Assembly: GCA_950295325.1 (NCBI GenBank)
Contig: OX485807.1
Span: 11,003,001 to 11,067,000, forward strand
Direction: 5' to 3'
DNA length: 64,000 nucleotides
Source: Polytrichum commune
Lineage: Eukaryota; Streptophyta; Polytrichopsida; Polytrichales; Polytrichaceae
Position numbers and translations under genes: made by a program. Below the pieces are notes generated by a model, which had not been told where the DNA came from, made no database searches, and worked only from the letters and a program-made list of their open reading frames with translations. Positions 10,800-20,098 of this stretch are shown here, in pieces; position 1 is the first letter of the stretch; the number at the start of each line of letters is the position of its first letter.

Positions 10800-11286
10800 G
10801 AGTTTTAACGAGTTGAAATCCTAAACTTGAGTTGATATGTTGACGGGGTCCAATTTGCCGGCCGCATTCCGATGCATCAAGTTGAAATGATTCCGTGATT
10901 GATAATCTCCCCGTCGCGTCCAACTCGTTCTCTAAGTCATGATTCTACTTCACCACTTTAACTCAAACTATTCTTAATCAATCTCAAGTGGCTTTAGATG
11001 TCCCTTTCGGCCTTGCCTCATGTTAATCCTTTGATTATTTCCAAATTGGCCTTCCGCCTTCAAACTAAATAATCTCCATGTTTCACCAATGTTTCAAAGT
11101 CCTTCCGATTATTGAATTTCCAAAAATCCTAAATACTTATGGATCTTTTGATCCTCTCCGTGTTGAAGAGACACTATGATTATCTATTCTTCAAGTCCGA
11201 AATCTTTCTAAGGATTTTCAATCCCTTTAAGCTTTTGAGTTCCGGGGATAATATTTCAATCCCTAATCCCGTTGTGCCTTCAAATG

Positions 11287-11420
11287 CGAGGATTATAATC
11301 CTTTAAGTTTTCGAACGTGAGGATATGTTTGATCCTTTAAGTTATTCGAGCACGAGGATATGTTTGATCCTTTAAGTCTTCGAGAGCTAGGATATGTTTG
11401 ATCCTTTAGGTCTTCAAGCT
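11287..11420. repeat. Tandem repeat, about 39-bp unit, four copies
   Basis: Units of the form GAGGATATGTTTGATCC, TTTAAGTCTTCGAGC. Confidence 0.85.
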
Positions 11421-11466
11421 CGTCGTCCTCCACCTCAGATAGTTCGCTTTATAATGAGGTGCTTTA

Positions 11467-11484
11467 GGGGCCATATGTGGCCCC
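11467..11484. promoter_or_regulatory. Perfect 18-bp palindrome just before a TATA motif
   Basis: GGGGCCATATGTGGCCCC is a perfect palindrome ending one base before TTTATATAGG. It may be a cis element of an LTR or other promoter; no gene start follows it. Confidence 0.4.
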
Positions 11485-12229
11485 TTTATATAGGCTTGGA
11501 AATCAAAGGATTTAAAGATGTGGCGGTTAAGCCTCTAAATGTCTGTATTTACTAATTTTAGCCCTGTATGTCCTCTTAGTCTAAATACAGCCCTGACAGA
11601 TCTATAATTAGAATGTCACGTGCTTAAAATAGATCTACCCAAGAAGTACATACGAGCATGTCTCATCCGCTTAGATGTGTCAATTGGTAGTTATACCCCT
11701 TTCATCCATTCATCCTAAAGTTTCTTCCTCATTCATTTACGGTTAGCTACAGTCATCCAAAATTGGTCATCCATGATGTCCTTTCATCTGCCCTTCGGGT
11801 TCATGCTCTCCCGACCCCTTACTAATCCTACTCACGGTCCCACTAAGTAGTATAATGCCCTCGGCCACCTCACCTACTAGTGGCCTCCCTTCTACTAATA
11901 GTCTTTCCTTTCACTAATAGCCTATCTCATTCACTAATGGCTAAGTTTAGCTGGAGGCCCATGTATAAAGTTACTATTTCCACCTTCTCACTCAAAGCCG
12001 AGTTGGCTCCTTCTCTCGGGCTGGCAGCTCCTCCTTCCACGTGGCACGTCCGACCAGCTCCTCTCCTCGCTCGGCTCCCGGTCACCTCCTTGCGTCCGCC
12101 GGCCTCTAGTCTCGTCGCTCCAACTGCTCCCCTATTTCCGTTGTCTGTTTGGTCGAATTACTCATTTCCCTCAGATCTCAGTCCTCCCTTTGCTCTTGTT
12201 GCAGCTTCAATTGCGAGTTCTGTGACCCT

Positions 12230-12726
12230 ACAGTCACTTCACACAAGCCAAAAGCCGTGACCATGACATTGTGAGAGCCCAAAAGAACGTGTCCAAAGGC
12301 CGTCCCAAGACACCTCCAAAATCATGTAGTGTGGTCACGGACCCTCAAGTGTAGCGTGAAGTCATATGTGATTGGGCCCTTGACCAAAATGCTATTTCAA
12401 TGAATTTCTATCCATGCGGGTCCTCACACATGATAAAATAGAATAAACCAACAGTTGTCAGCGTTCAGAATGCCATGGTCTCCCGATTTTCTGTTAGGCC
12501 TACCTCCAAGAGGTGATTTGTGAAAATAGTCCAAGTGATCATGGAACATGATCCATTCGATGCCATGTAGGAATCCATGTAGACTTTGAATCCTTCTTGC
12601 ATTCACATGCTCTCTTGGTCCCTCGAGCGTAGTGTGAAGCGAACTTGGACAGGCTCCGCCTTTTCCACCAATGAGAGTGCTTGAAGTGTAATGGTCACGG
12701 GCTCTCAATCTCATGTGTGAAGTGGC
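12230..12726. mobile_element. CACTTCACACA-family MITE, copy 2 (about 497 bp)
   Basis: The left end TCACTTCACACAAG and the right end CTCATGTGTGAAGTGGCC are inverted relatives of each other. Subterminal GTGACCATGACATT-type words also repeat in inverse. No transposase is encoded. A frame reading LRARDHYTSSTLIGGK is shared with copies 1 and 3 but varies by amino-acid changes, so it is not treated as a gene. Confidence 0.85.
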
Positions 12727-12755
12727 CCTAAGTACTACCCTCACTAATTGGTATA

Positions 12756-13311
12756 AGGTAGAGGGTGCTAAAACCAACACCCCACCCAAAATTAACACCT
12801 ATGAATGCCTCCCAATCACCAACACTCTACTACCTTGAAGCGTTCCCCATGGTGTAGGAGTGTATGGGCCCACTTAGTGACGCTTTTAGGTGCCATTAAT
12901 GGCACCACCTCATAGCGACCTCCACTACCTCCATGTAGGGTAGGTAACGGGCTCCATTCTATCTTGAGTTGGTTGAAAGTGGGTTTAGGGTGGCTTGTCA
13001 ATGCCTATTCTAGCCATTCTATATACTGTAGGGGGGAGGGGTTATAATCATTCTATTCACAAAGTCACGGAGGTAGGCCCACAAAACACAAAGGGGTTGG
13101 TACCCAAGGTCGTCATACACGGGGCCTATATATTGGTTTAAGAAAACTAGTGGTTTTGACTTTGAATATTCATCAAATATCTAATTGAGGCTAATTTTTT
13201 TTCTTTATACCTATGTTTAGAAAAGGGCTAATATGAATACATACCTATATCAACCATGTAGTCCTGTGTATGTGCAATAGCTTAAAGTGTTGGTTTAAGC
13301 ACCCTCTACCT
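12756..13311. mobile_element. Stowaway-like MITE, AGGTAGAGGGTGC family, copy 2 (556 bp)
   Basis: The same terminal inverted repeats as 6177-6917, with TA at 12754-12755 and 13312-13313, and internal sequence matching copy 1 in reverse orientation. It lies 29 bp from the preceding MITE. Confidence 0.85.
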
Positions 13312-14121
13312 TATTTAGTGTAGTGATGGGGAGGCACACCTTTAGTCTGTAGCAATGGTCGGGGAAAACCGACAGCTAGTTCATTATCAGCCGATGGATT
13401 TCCCCTCATGGCCGGTCCAAATTTCCAACCATCGGATGGCAATCCGATGGTAATTTCAATCCTCCGGCAATTAGCAAATGGACCAGAAAATGTCCCGGAA
13501 ATGTAGCCGATTCTTCTTGTGAGTTACTGGATTTCAGCTGGAAGAAGGCTTAGATTTCTACATCTAACTTAGAAAGTATGATGCGTGTTGCTATAGAAGA
13601 CCGAGACAATGATTTTGATGACATTCTAACAAGTGCTCTAGATCTTTGGAAGGATGCTGCTAAGTTTCGCTATTTGTATAGCAATCCAGAGTGTTATTTG
13701 TTTGGGGCATCTGATGATGCACTTGATGAAGTACCCTAAACCTTAAACTTTTTGAATTATGCAACCTTTCCATGACCAAATCCAATTGCTTCTATGAAGA
13801 ATTGGGGGACCCTTGGCCTTCAAGCGGTGAAGGCATTGCTAGGTTCAATTCCTGCCAGGGATGTTAACTCTTCAAATTTAAAGTTTTGAACATGCCTTCC
13901 TTTTCACTTATTCAAGATTTTGTACTAAGAAATGATTTCTAATAACTTTTCATACATTTTTTAAACAATTAGTGCCGATATGAATTCCATTTAATCGAAT
14001 ATTGACCAATGAAAATATGAAAATTTAGGCAATTGGCCGATTGTTTTACAAAAGACCGGCTCTTGCCGATGTAAATTGGAAAAAATCCGACCCTTCGTAG
14101 CAACTACTGGCAATTAGCCAC
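13312..14121. other. Unassigned; possible coding relic and tRNA-like word
   Basis: 13578-13737 has an open frame reading MMRVAIEDRDNDFD, then LTSALDLWKDAAKF, with coding-like character but no family I can name. 13810-13862 has a D-arm-like stretch (GGCCTTCAAGCGGTGAAGGC) followed by a pol III B-box-like GGTTCAATTCC, with no complete tRNA fold. Confidence 0.3.
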
Positions 14122-14123
14122 TA

Positions 14124-15263
14124 CAGTCTAACCTTGATAATGTCACCCTTGTTAATAGAACACCTTGATATTGTCACCTAAAAGTTTGAAACCGATTTTC
14201 ATAGTGTAAAACTCCCTTGTTATTATCCCTATCACCCTTGATAATGTCACTATTTTTTTTCAAAATCCGTAGTGTAAATGTGATAATATCAAGTATGGAT
14301 GGATTGTATGGGTGGGCATGGGTTCGATATTATAATGGGTGGGCATGGGTTTGATATTATTATTCATGGGTGAGCATGGGCTAAAGCAAAGCATATTGGG
14401 GGTCATTGAATGAGCTCTCATTCAATGCTTTCAGCATAGTGGGATGCCTTGTGTAATTTCAAATTAGATGATCAAACCATTAGAAATTGTTGGAGAAAGT
14501 CCGCCATATTGCCTGCAGAGTGGAATGCAGATATAAACGATCTTGATGAACGTATGAAGTCCAAAATGGAGGAAGCAACTTTGGAATTGGGTAGACTCAT
14601 CGCCGCATTAAATTTGGGTTTGGATGTCGAAGGCAAGCATGTAGAAAAGCTTTGTCCTTTGGAGTACATAAACATGGAAGGTGAAGATGATTTTGAGGTG
14701 GAATTTTCTACTGAGGAGCTTGTGCAATTAGTGCAAGATGGCGAACAGGTACTTGATTCCATGGAAGTGGACCCATTGATTGTTGATAGCAGTGATGATG
14801 AATCTAAAGTAGTGAAGCTAAGCGATGCACAAAAGTATGCTAAAGATGTTTTGAATTTTATGGCTAGCCAAGGTTCTCAGATTTTCAGCACTCATGAGTT
14901 GTTAGAAATGGAAAAAATCCATGACAAACTCATTAGAATTGGTGTTGCACATCTAACATCAACAAAACAATGTGACATTAGAAGCTTCTTTGTCTCTAGT
15001 GAGAGGTCTTTACCTGATCTCAATGACACATTATGATGTGCTCTTGTTGTTATTCATAATTTTGAATTAGATTTTACATTCAAAAACATTGAAGTCTCGT
15101 ATTTGTTATTTTTAAAAAATTGTAATTATATTTTGATTTTCTACATAATTTTTGATAATATCACATTATGCACAAAAAATGTGACATTATCAAGTATGTC
15201 ACACCTTGTTTATATCACACTTTTTGGTGAAACGGAGGGTGTGACATTATCAAGGTTAGGGTG
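14124..15263 (+). mobile_element. Pogo/mariner-type DNA transposon, internally deleted (1,140 bp)
   Basis: Left end CAGTCTAACCTTGATAATGTCAC; the right end read inward is CACCCTAACCTTGATAATGTCAC. Both are flanked by TA (14122-14123, 15264-15265), as for Tc1/mariner. Several further copies of TTGATAATGTCAC, direct and inverted, lie within about 190 bp of each end, like arrays of transposase-binding sites. Only the C-terminal part of the transposase remains (14449-15036). Confidence 0.85.
14449..15036 (+). pseudogene. C-terminal fragment of a pogo/Tigger-like (DDE_1, CENP-B-like) transposase
   Basis: A 195-codon open frame with LDDQTIRNCWRKSAILP near the start. This resembles the segment after the DDE catalytic core in plant pogo/Lemi-type transposases (T-I-x-N-C-W-x-x-x-x-I). 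The rest is acidic and Ser-rich, ending SLPDLNDTL. There is no ATG at the start, and in-frame TAG occurs 12 bp upstream (CATAGTGGGATGCC). The helix-turn-helix N-terminus and the catalytic DDE residues are absent, so this is a non-functional remnant that may still transpose in trans through its termini. Confidence 0.7.
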
Positions 15264-15932
15264 TACTTCAAAAACTTCCCGAACTCTGGTCTGCATTGAA
15301 CCCTTTTGTCTGAATGAGACACACAACTTGAGTAATTAACTTCCCTTTTCTTTGTGACTTTCTTCGTGCCACAGACAAAATCGCGGCGCACCGTCATACA
15401 TGATTTCCAGACCAAATCTGTGCATTGAAATGCATGTCTCCCTATGACTCAGAGTCCAAGGCCAACACTCTCTTATATATTAATTTCCACCTGGGGTATA
15501 TATATATATTGCGCACTGGAGTGTCACTTGTCAGCTGCCGGAAACTTTGTGGCTCCTGCCCGGGGAGGATTTTGGGCATAAGTTAATAGGTTAACCGAGA
15601 TCCTAGTGTTTCCAAGTCCAACTGCGGTAGGCTCAGGTATCTGACTAATGCCCCCTTCCCACCTGACTTTAGTTAAGACCCAAAGTATTTCCTAAAAACC
15701 GGGTAAAGCTCCCTCGGTTATAGCGGAGGCATCCGACTATCCCAATGCACCTACAAGAACTTGCTCCGGAGATTTTCAAGTAGGTTTTAGTTGAGTAGCT
15801 TTCACACATGTTCATGGTTTTATCTACCAAGCAATGAATGTTGGGTAGTTTTTGTCCCATCCCCAAATGCCTTACTACTCACCTATCTTACCATCGGTTT
15901 TTGTTTAATGAAGCTCCTCGTGCCCTCATAGC
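15264..15932. other. No gene recognised
   Basis: Sequence between the pogo-type and Harbinger elements; a short (TA)n lies at about 15498-15509. Confidence 0.5.
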
Positions 15933-15935
15933 TAA

Positions 15936-15955
15936 GGGGGCCCCCACACATACTG
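15936..15955. repeat. Left terminal inverted repeat of the Harbinger element
   Basis: GGGGGCCCCCACACATACTG, directly after TAA. It opens a subterminal hairpin: CCCCCACACAT pairs with ATGTGTGGGGG near 16004-16014, enclosing an inner GGCAGCGA/TCGCTGCC stem. Confidence 0.85.
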
Positions 15956-16181
15956 ACAGCGAGCGGCAGCGAACGGGCAAATTCAGCTCGCTGCCACCAG
16001 CATGTGTGGGGGTAGCAAGCTTTTAAATTACTGCACACAGGTAATAAATTTCACCATAGGAAATAAAGCTGCAAGATTGTTTTCCGAAAAGCGGTTAGGT
16101 CGGTGAAATTTGGGTTTAGGAAGCTAGCAACTTGGGCAGAAAATAATGAATTATAGTTTTGACCATATTTCCTGGAAATTA

Positions 16182-16243
16182 TTGACTCTATTTGCTTTAA
16201 AAATATATAAATAAAATTGCGTTGGCTAGTCACCCAAGTTACT
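16182..16243. repeat. Inner inverted repeat of the Harbinger element, left arm
   Basis: TTGACTCTATTTGCT, then GGCTAGTCACCCAAGT. It aligns with the reverse complement of 30811-30872 over its whole 62 bp. Confidence 0.8.
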
Positions 16244-16583
16244 GCCCAACTTTGAGATATTATTTTTCAAATTGCCTAATCACTTTTTGCACTTTAATTA
16301 TTTAGTAAACAAAACAGTGCCCAAGCTACCATAATAAACATGTCTAATATAAATAAAAACAATACCATAAGAAGTCAACATGTCAAACAATAATAACACA
16401 CAATTAGGCCATCTTTTAATATATAATTAACATGTTCATATTCTATCATTGAAATCATGACTAGTATCATGATGGCCAAATAATAGACAATATCACATGC
16501 TATTGATAACCAAAATATCTATTTACAAAAATCTATAATTAAGCCGATTATTTTAGATTATAAACCTAAAATATTAAAAAAAA

Positions 16584-17041
16584 TCAAGTAGAGGATCCTC
16601 CAGGTCCACTTTTAAGCTGTGCCTTCAACTTTTGAATTTCTAGTTGAAAGGCCAAATTTTGTGCGGCAATTCTTTCGTCACTTTCTCTCTTTTCTTTTGC
16701 TCTCCTATCTTCTGCCTCCTCTTTTTCTTTAGCTCTCCTATCTTCTACCTTCTCCTTCCATTTCATCATGGTTAATTCCCTATCGGCCCTATCCGATTCA
16801 ATTTTAAGCAACATTTGCGATCTAGTTTCTTCTATCTTCAACAAAGCCTGTGCGAACCCTTCCATTCCTTTCAATACATTATCCTCGGCGTCATAATCTG
16901 TTCCTTTCCTCTTTTGAGCTGCTTTCCGTCCCGATACATTAGGAGAGATTGTTGCCCTGGTCCTCGGTGTTAGCGTTTTTGGAGGTGTTTTGTCAATGTT
17001 AATCCGTCATCGTGGAGATTTTTGTGGGGGAGTCGTATATG
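16584..17041 (-). pseudogene. Harbinger ORF1 (SANT/trihelix-like), 3' part
   Basis: Minus-strand frame containing KRKGTDYDAEDN and then a long charged coiled coil (repeated RAKEKEEAEDRR-type heptads), ending PGGSST-stop at 16584. In frame upstream a TGA stands at 17007-17009, directly after a CGA codon. At 17041 the gene is cut by the 5' LTR, and its 5' part resumes beyond the element at 28548. In PIF/Harbinger elements ORF1 helps the transposase bind DNA and enter the nucleus; the coiled coil would suit multimerisation. The gene is inactivated by the insertion, and the TGA is a second lesion. Confidence 0.75.
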
Positions 17042-17743
17042 TGTGAGCCCAAAAGGGTGCCCACATTTAGTCTTAGACCCTTGAAACGTTAGTTGATGCA
17101 CTTTGAAGTAGCATGTTACTTCACAAAAATATAAAAAGAGTGAAATGTTAGTCTTAGAAGTACCATGTTGTAAGAGGCTAGGATGTGAGTTGTTATTGTG
17201 TTTTTACCTTCGGAAGGATTTGAGTGAATGAGGATAGGTAAGGAGAACTTGGATTGAGTAGTTAGTGAGTAGGCTAGTACAAATGGATGGAGACAACCAA
17301 AGTGACTCAAGAGGCAAGTGCATTCGAATTGGGATGAATGGAGGATCACATGGAACGCACAAGTGGACCATCTCATCATGGCCACTTAATGGGGAAGGCC
17401 CAAGCAAGAATGCAAGGTGGAGGATAAGCAAATTCTCAAAGCACCAATCAAATCACGAGTTAAGCATCGTGGTTTGAATTAAGTGGTGAGCGACGATTTG
17501 GGAAAGTAAGGGGAGAAAGTTATGGCGGCGGAAAGCGAAGGAGGCTAAGTTTGGGTTGAAGCATCCCAAGTTTGGTAAAGTGTGGTAGGTAGAAAGCCAA
17601 GGCTAGTTAAATGTTCGAATTAGGATCCTTGTTGATCATTTGAGGGAGGAAGGCTTAGAAGATAGGATTGGCGCCTACTAAGTAGGAGGAAATCTCAAGG
17701 GCTTATCGTGAGCCTTGAGGATGCTCACCCCCTCAAGCTTACT

Positions 17744-17751
17744 ATATAATC
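17744..17751 (+). promoter_or_regulatory. LTR TATA box (U3)
   Basis: TATATAAT about 700 bp into the LTR, preceded by a short inverted repeat (GAGCCTTGAGG / CCCTCAAGC) and followed by a C/T-rich stretch. The same arrangement is visible in the antisense LTR near 1835. An equivalent TATA lies at 27102-27109 in the 3' LTR. Confidence 0.55.
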
Positions 17752-18257
17752 CCTCATTCTTCCCTCACTCATCCTCTCTTTCCTTTGTGCTCCAAGGCAC
17801 CCCACGAGTTATAAGTGTGGGTGTGGGAAGCCATATTGGAGCACATGTGTGTGCTTAGTTTTTAGTTTGAGAGCCAAGGCTTGTTAGCCTTGAAGAGGGC
17901 TTGACCTCTTGGTAGAATTAGTGTTGACGTGAAGGATTTTAAAGTTAATTCATGATTCCAATTTGTGGTACTTAAAGTTCATGTTTTGAATACACGTGGT
18001 TGCAAGTTCCATGTTTAAGAGTTGAGCACTTGATGTTGTGATGAGTGCAAAAATATACTTGTGTGGATTAGTTAGTCTTAGTGAAGTTAGGAAATTCTCT
18101 CTCCCCCTCTCCTCTCTAGGATTTTAGGATCTTAGGATTAGAGAAGAATTGTGTGATTAGAAAGGGGTTGTTAGTAGAATTAGGGAAATTAGGTAGGAAG
18201 ATTAGTTAAGGGCTTGAATAATTAGTGAGGTAGTTGGGGATTACAACTACAAAGTTG

Positions 18258-18500
18258 TGGGTTCATGAAGGAGCTGGGTTTATGAAGGAGCTGGGTTTGT
18301 TTAGTTAGAAAGTAAAGAGCTGGGTTTATGAAGGACCTGGGTTTGTTTAGTTAGAAGCTAAGGAGCTGGGTTCATGAAGGAGCTGGGTTTGTTTAGTTAG
18401 AAGCTAAGAAGCTGGGTTTATGAAGGAGCTGGGTTTATGAAGGAGCTAGGTTTATGTAATTAGAAAGTAAAGAGATGGGTTCATGAAGGAGCTTAGTAGA
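18258..18500. repeat. Minisatellite in the 5' LTR (duplicate at 27616-27858)
   Basis: About ten imperfect copies of GAAGGAGCTGGGTTT with spacers TGTTTAGTTAGAAGCTAAG. Confidence 0.88.
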
Positions 18501-18773
18501 TAGCCTACCTAATTAGCTCATAGACAAGTAGTTAGTTACATTATGCTAGTTAGTGTTATGTGTGGCTTTCACAAGTAAATGTATTTGAGATTGACTATAG
18601 AGAATAGTGTTTTTTTTAACACTTGCATCCTCTCTTTAAAAATAAACCACGTGCACAACTTAATGGAGAATGTGGAGCACTCTCGCGATGGCAAGACAAA
18701 GGAAGCAAAGACCAAAGGTGCGAGGGAGAGATTGACATAAGTCACATAAGTATTTCTTAATACTTAAAGGCTT

Positions 18774-18986
18774 ATGTACGGTATGGAGACACCAAGTGAG
18801 ACCTCTTATAGTAGCGATACGGAATACACAAGTGATAGTTCAAGTGGTAGTATAGAGTCAACGGCACGGACTCCATTTAGGAGAGGGATATCCTTAAGGG
18901 CTTGTGTAGCTAAAGCAGCCGGATGGACGTTAGAAGCAAACAAAGACAAAATAGCACCCGAGCATAAGGAGGTTAAAATAACATAG
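18774..18986 (+). CDS. Conserved small LTR-borne ORF, 70 aa (5' LTR copy)
   Basis: ATG at 18774, TAG stop at 18984-18986. The first half is rich in Ser, Thr, Asp and Glu. The second half holds a basic-hydrophobic core (FRRGISLRACVAKAAGWTLE) and a charged tail ending VKIT. The diverged LTR at 1-2167 carries a colinear 58-aa version whose core differs almost only by silent changes. The ORF lies about 1 kb downstream of the LTR TATA and 1.1 kb upstream of gag, so it would be in the 5' leader of the genomic RNA as well as at its 3' end. Product unknown; possible roles are a short accessory protein or a regulatory upstream ORF. Confidence 0.6.
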   Translation: MYGMETPSETSYSSDTEYTSDSSSGSIESTARTPFRRGISLRACVAKAAGWTLEANKDKIAPEHKEVKIT

Positions 18987-19193
18987 TTAACTTGTGCATT
19001 CTCCACATACGTATTGAAATCGTACATTGAGTTGTTAAAAGTGAAATTCCAGTTAAATCCAAGACCATTTGAAGGGTGAACCTTGCACTATGGACTCATC
19101 CAAGTCCAAATCCAATACCGCGGAGGAATGTGAGCCCAAACCCACTACTCGGACTACGGACGCTTAAGGGTGGGGGGTTTGGCCTCACATAAT

Positions 19194-19211
19194 TGGTGCG
19201 TCCGCCGGGAG
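19194..19211 (+). other. Primer-binding-site-like sequence
   Basis: TGGTGCGTCCGCCGGGAG starts four bases after the LTR end (CACA). The leading TGG would pair with the CCA end of a tRNA. It partly resembles the TGGCGCCG..GCCGGGGA (tRNA-Asp type) sites of plant Gypsy elements, but the tRNA is not assigned. Confidence 0.45.
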
Positions 19212-20098
19212 CGAAGCGGAAGGTAGTTACAAGACTTGGAGGCGACTAGGAGACTTGGAGGCAACTAGGAAAAATTGGAGACACAAACTTGAGAGAAGGG
19301 AAGGAGCACCCGAAACTCGGTAAGTATTCTCTCTTTGGGTTACATTTGAATTCATTGTATTTCAACTATTCCTTGGAATGAATTGCATTGTCAATTACGC
19401 AAATTCATTTTTGAGGAAGGAGCGCGGCGAAGGTACGTCCTCAACCTTTTTGGGGATTTGCTAAGAACTTAAAAGGAACCTATAACCGAGTAGCTCATTA
19501 AAACATTAGAGGGTAAATTCACCTTAGGACATTGAACTTTGACACTCACCTCGGGGTGAGTCTCAAAGTTTTGGGAGTTGTCATTTCATGCTCTAGATTA
19601 AATTAATATTTCACAAAGTTTATGGTGTTGTTACATTGAGTCACGATTGAGGGGAGTGCTAACTCACAGGGGGATGCGATTGCTCAAGGTATGTTTATTT
19701 CTTCAAAGTGAACTCATTAACTAATTAAGGAATGCCTTTTGTACTCGTGATTGTTGTTATCCGTTGTAGAGGGTAATTCCCGAATTGTGGATGGTGTGAG
19801 AAGTTGAAGGGTGAAGCCTCGACTTTTAACATAATCTACTCGGAAGGTCACCCCCTCACAATCGGTATTGTGGTGAGTGTTAATTTGCGGGAAGGTGCGG
19901 AGGTGATGCTCCGACTTAACCAAAAAATTAACATGAACATGCCTATCCCCTATTGGGATTCTTTCACCTAAGTGGGCTTGCAGGTTCTTTTCCTCACCTC
20001 CTAAAAAAATTATAACCACACCAAGACAAGTGAAAATATTAAGAGGGGAATTGCTAGGATTATGTGTGGTCAAGTGAGGGTCGATCGATTCTTATGGA

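Larger units (their letters stand above)
10800..12229. mobile_element. Old LTR-like or retroelement-derived stretch (tentative)
   Basis: Contains a tandem repeat (11287-11420), then an 18-bp palindrome (11467-11484), then TTTATATAGG, a layout like an LTR promoter. No inverted termini or target duplication could be placed, and its right side is cut by the MITE at 12230. A 126-codon open frame at about 11880-12260 has no family motif and is not called. Confidence 0.35.
17042..19189 (+). repeat. 5' LTR
   Basis: Starts TGTGAGCCC and ends GCCTCACA, so the terminal inverted repeat is TGTGAG/CTCACA. Length 2,148 bp. It contains a promoter-like TATA motif, a minisatellite and the 70-aa ORF. Confidence 0.93.

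Noticed and set aside
11880-12260. 126-codon Pro/Ser/Leu-rich frame
   Set aside because: No ATG at the start, no domain, and it runs into the MITE at 12230.
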